The notes under the pieces were generated by a model, which saw only the letters and a program-made list of their open reading frames with translations, had not been told where the DNA came from and searched no databases. From assembly GCA_014730295.1 (NCBI GenBank), contig WJIN01000412.1:1-33261 (forward strand): 33,261 nt of DNA. The letters are read 5' to 3'. Below, one piece after another: positions 30,729 to 33,261 of this stretch. This DNA comes from Promethearchaeota archaeon. GTDB lineage: Archaea; Asgardarchaeota; Lokiarchaeia; Sigynarchaeales; SOKP01. The translations under genes were made by a program, and so were the position numbers. How positions within the stretch are numbered: position 1 is the stretch's first letter; every line of letters begins with the position of its first letter.

Positions 30729-33261
30729 TCAGATTGGGAAATAGACATTTCTCAAAAAATCGTTGTTCAAAAAATAATACCAGTCGTCTACCAATTCAGC
30801 AAACGTATGCCTACCAAATGATCCTTGTTGCATCAAGATCCAAATTCTATCTACAAATTCCTTCGCTGTTTCAAGGTATTGATCCGTGGCAATCGGGTTG
30901 GATCTCTGCATTACCGCTAAATGAGGATTCTCCCCTCTCTTTATTGCATCTTTAAACTTTTGTATCTTTTTATTCATTTCTCCTATTTTTCCCTCAAAAT
31001 CATAGTCATCATTTAGGACAGTTTCTAGTATATTATACCAATTGTCCGTGTATGTAGTTCCTCCTTTTGAAATTGTAAACATCCTCGTAGGAGGGAAGAA
31101 CTTCTCAAAGTCCTTCTTTGTAATCCATTTTTTATATTGGGTTTGCCCCGGATAATATTGTGCTTGAGAATCTTTTTTCTCAATAGCATACTGAAGCAGG
31201 TTCCTCAAATTCTCTTTTATATACCTCGCATCATTAACACTTAAAGATTCCAAAATTTTGTGATATTTTTGCCATGTTAGTACTTGATCCTTTAGCGCCA
31301 TCGACATCTTCTGAGTTGGATCTGGATGGTGCAAAGCATATGATATTGAGAAATCACCTAAAAAGGCTTTATCCGGAATTGGATCAAACGAGAGATCTGT
31401 TCCGAATAGATCAGCCATATTCATAGTTATTGCCCAAGCACGATAATTAGGATCTTTCCTAAACCCATATGTGTAGTCAGGGTTTGATCGGTATGGTAGG
31501 AATAATTTATCAAACCAGTTTTGCACCGTCGATGGTCTTTGGCTCCATCTGGTTTTTAACCTAATTCTCATTTTATCCAACGCTTTCAATAAACATTTAG
31601 TATGAACATAGGTGTCCATTTTCCTCACATACTCTTCATTACTAATTAATTCCCGAGATAAGTCAAGTGAAATTATAAAAGAATTTAATTTATTTATACT
31701 ACGGTGAATTAACTTATTTCCAAATACTCTCTGCTGTTGACCTACATAATTATAGAATGGACTTCTGTCCCAGTAGTTGTAAATTGTGCGGATATTATTA
31801 TAAGAAATAGCTATATCCTCATTATGATATGCAGCGCTCCTCCATAAGAAATGGAATGTCTCTTCTAATAAATCAATATAACCTTTTGTGTAATAGTTCA
31901 ATCCAACAAAATTATACTTTACTATACCAAACTTCCTATTATGCCGATAAACACAATGTTTAACCCATTTTTTTAACATATTTAATTCATACCCATCAAC
32001 TTCCCTATCTAAATCAAGTGTTCTACCAATATCATCTATTGCTTCAAAATCCTCTATCTTTAATTCATTTACCCTTGTGAGCATATCTTCAATGATAAAG
32101 GTTTGAAAATCACCTTCTGCAGTGGACTCACTTGCTCTAACCAAAGTATCACCTAAATATTGATAAGGTCTCTCTTTTTGATCATTTCGTTCATAAGAAA
32201 ATAGGAAATATGAAAGCTCTTGCATTGTTTCTAAACTTCTAAGAACATTGGTGTAAGGGCAATCAAGTATATTTAGAATTAAATCTCTTTTTGCGGAAGG
32301 GGCATATTTATCCAAGATATGTCTATAAACGGAATTTTGGTATGAATTGATGATATCCATTGTTTCAAGATGAATCAGATCTAATCTTTTCAACAAGCTA
32401 TCTGAAGGAGTCGTTAAGCTCGATTTAATTTTATCATATAATTTAATGTAGCTATCTCTCGCATTACGAGGTAAAAGATTATAATCTTTATAAAGTTCAA
32501 AATGAGGATTAATCTCGAAAAGATTATTAAATTGATTTTGATCATTCTTAGTCATTAAATTAGTTTCTTTTACTATCGTTATCATATATTTTAGATATTG
32601 CAATTTTATTTTAAGGTAGGCAGGATTTTCCAATTGTTTTACCTCATTTTTATCAATAAAAACATTATATAGCGGCAAGACAAGCCGATCTAAGTCAAAC
32701 AATGCGCTTTCTTTATTTTGTTCACTGGTTTGGGCGGTTTGGATTTCATACCACATACCCACATACCATAGATTTAGGTAATCTTCGTTAATACCAAATC
32801 TATCTCCTCTTCTTAATCTATAAAACTTAGTTTTTAAGGATTTCTCACCACCAATTGTTTTCCAACGCACGATTTTTGAAAGCTGTTTATGATCGATATT
32901 TCTTACTATATCAAAATCATCCAAAATGGATAAAGACTCATCGATAAGGAATTTGAAATATGGAGTATTTTTGCTCGCGATCTTTAAACTACTATCAAAA
33001 TTAGCCTTATCAAAAAGATTCTTTTGTGTTCTGAAAAGATAGTTATACATAATTTCATATTCCTGTGGAGATAAAAGATCTCTGCATCGAACTTGGCTAT
33101 CAATACTTTTCCTCCCTTCTGTAAGGATTTTTTCTTCAATCGGTTTTATTTGGCTTTTAATAAAACCAAAATCGGAGCTTATATGTAATTGATCATGGGG
33201 AGTTATCTCATAATCGTACCAAAATTCAGCGGGAACTTTCTCACCATTGACAAACACATCA
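30729..33261 (-). CDS. Large unrecognised protein, 5' end cut by the right edge
   Basis: An open frame of at least 843 codons runs from the right edge to a TGA at 30731-30729. The frame is open to the last full codon (Asp, then GTG at 33257), so the true start is probably outside the window. The protein is soluble, with no membrane segment or signal visible, rich in aromatic residues (W, Y, F) and charge, and probably mostly helical. Examples are an AEFWYDYEI stretch near the visible start, LNLWYVGMWYEIQTA, GFRKDPNYRAWAIT and the final VDDWYYFLNNDFLRNVYFP. I recognise no catalytic or structural family in it. A zinc-ribbon gene follows 47 bp downstream. It could be part of a mobile or viral element, but no integrase, portal or terminase is visible, so that is not claimed. 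Confidence 0.65.
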   Translation of the reverse strand, partial: DVFVNGEKVPAEFWYDYEITPHDQLHISSDFGFIKSQIKPIEEKILTEGRKSIDSQVRCRDLLSPQEYEIMYNYLFRTQKNLFDKANFDSSLKIASKNTPYFKFLIDESLSILDDFDIVRNIDHKQLSKIVRWKTIGGEKSLKTKFYRLRRGDRFGINEDYLNLWYVGMWYEIQTAQTSEQNKESALFDLDRLVLPLYNVFIDKNEVKQLENPAYLKIKLQYLKYMITIVKETNLMTKNDQNQFNNLFEINPHFELYKDYNLLPRNARDSYIKLYDKIKSSLTTPSDSLLKRLDLIHLETMDIINSYQNSVYRHILDKYAPSAKRDLILNILDCPYTNVLRSLETMQELSYFLFSYERNDQKERPYQYLGDTLVRASESTAEGDFQTFIIEDMLTRVNELKIEDFEAIDDIGRTLDLDREVDGYELNMLKKWVKHCVYRHNRKFGIVKYNFVGLNYYTKGYIDLLEETFHFLWRSAAYHNEDIAISYNNIRTIYNYWDRSPFYNYVGQQQRVFGNKLIHRSINKLNSFIISLDLSRELISNEEYVRKMDTYVHTKCLLKALDKMRIRLKTRWSQRPSTVQNWFDKLFLPYRSNPDYTYGFRKDPNYRAWAITMNMADLFGTDLSFDPIPDKAFLGDFSISYALHHPDPTQKMSMALKDQVLTWQKYHKILESLSVNDARYIKENLRNLLQYAIEKKDSQAQYYPGQTQYKKWITKKDFEKFFPPTRMFTISKGGTTYTDNWYNILETVLNDDYDFEGKIGEMNKKIQKFKDAIKRGENPHLAVMQRSNPIATDQYLETAKEFVDRIWILMQQGSFGRHTFAELVDDWYYFLNNDFLRNVYFPI

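Noticed and set aside
1..33261. tRNA, rRNA, CRISPR array, insertion sequence or integrase genes
   Set aside because: No regular spaced repeats, no transposase or integrase motifs and no cloverleaf with a standard T-arm were noticed; GTTCGA-like strings found lie inside coding sequence. Small structured RNAs could be missed by eye.

Overview
The window is AT-rich (about one-third G+C by eye), densely coded on both strands, and archaeal in style. Several genes start 0-10 nt after the point expected for a TATA-directed transcript, others have GGTGA/GGAGG ribosome sites, and genes end in T-runs. The content points to an Asgard archaeon, most likely a Lokiarchaeia-type lineage. It carries a profilin-like protein, a Ras/Rab-like small GTPase, a polytopic membrane protein ending in a longin/roadblock-like domain, an SDS22-type leucine-rich-repeat protein, a LURP-one/tubby-like protein, a histone-deacetylase-fold enzyme and a zinc-finger/SAP-like/PD-(D/E)XK nuclease protein. 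The lineage is inferred from gene content only; there is no rRNA gene in the window.

Layout. 1-157 (-): a protein cut by the left edge. 0.4-5.2 kb: small or unusual genes, namely the zinc-finger nuclease, a tail-anchored zinc-ribbon protein, a DhlA-like alpha/beta hydrolase, a TfoX-like gene broken by one in-frame stop, a two-CW cysteine-rich protein and a PsbP/DcrB-like protein. 5.3-8.6 kb: a 1091-residue fusion of a radical-SAM activase to a dehydratase-type glycyl radical enzyme, the most striking gene here. 8.7-11.9 kb: LRR protein, an uncharacterised six-hairpin-like protein, a DUF1801-like protein and a Bcp-type peroxiredoxin. 12.0-17.5 kb: organic-acid metabolism, with an aldehyde dehydrogenase, a 3-hydroxyacyl-CoA dehydrogenase, an amidohydrolase and a kynurenine-formamidase-like cyclase; the LURP-one gene sits among them. 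17.6-25 kb: membrane and cytoskeleton-related genes, namely the polytopic longin-like protein, the HDAC-fold enzyme, profilin, a minimal FtsX/LolD-type ABC pair and two polytopic membrane proteins. 25.3-30.0 kb: a secreted membrane-anchored surface protein, an acyl-CoA ligase and the small GTPase. 30.2-33.3 kb (-): a basic zinc-ribbon protein and a very large unrecognised protein cut by the right edge.

How the parts may work together (inference). The acyl-CoA ligase, 3-hydroxyacyl-CoA dehydrogenase, aldehyde dehydrogenase, amidohydrolase, cyclase and glycyl radical enzyme fit an anaerobic heterotroph degrading organic acids, but most are single transcription units and no complete pathway is encoded. 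Profilin, GTPase and longin-like domain are Asgard eukaryotic-signature components, but they lie in separate units. No rRNA, tRNA, CRISPR array, insertion sequence or integrase was found.
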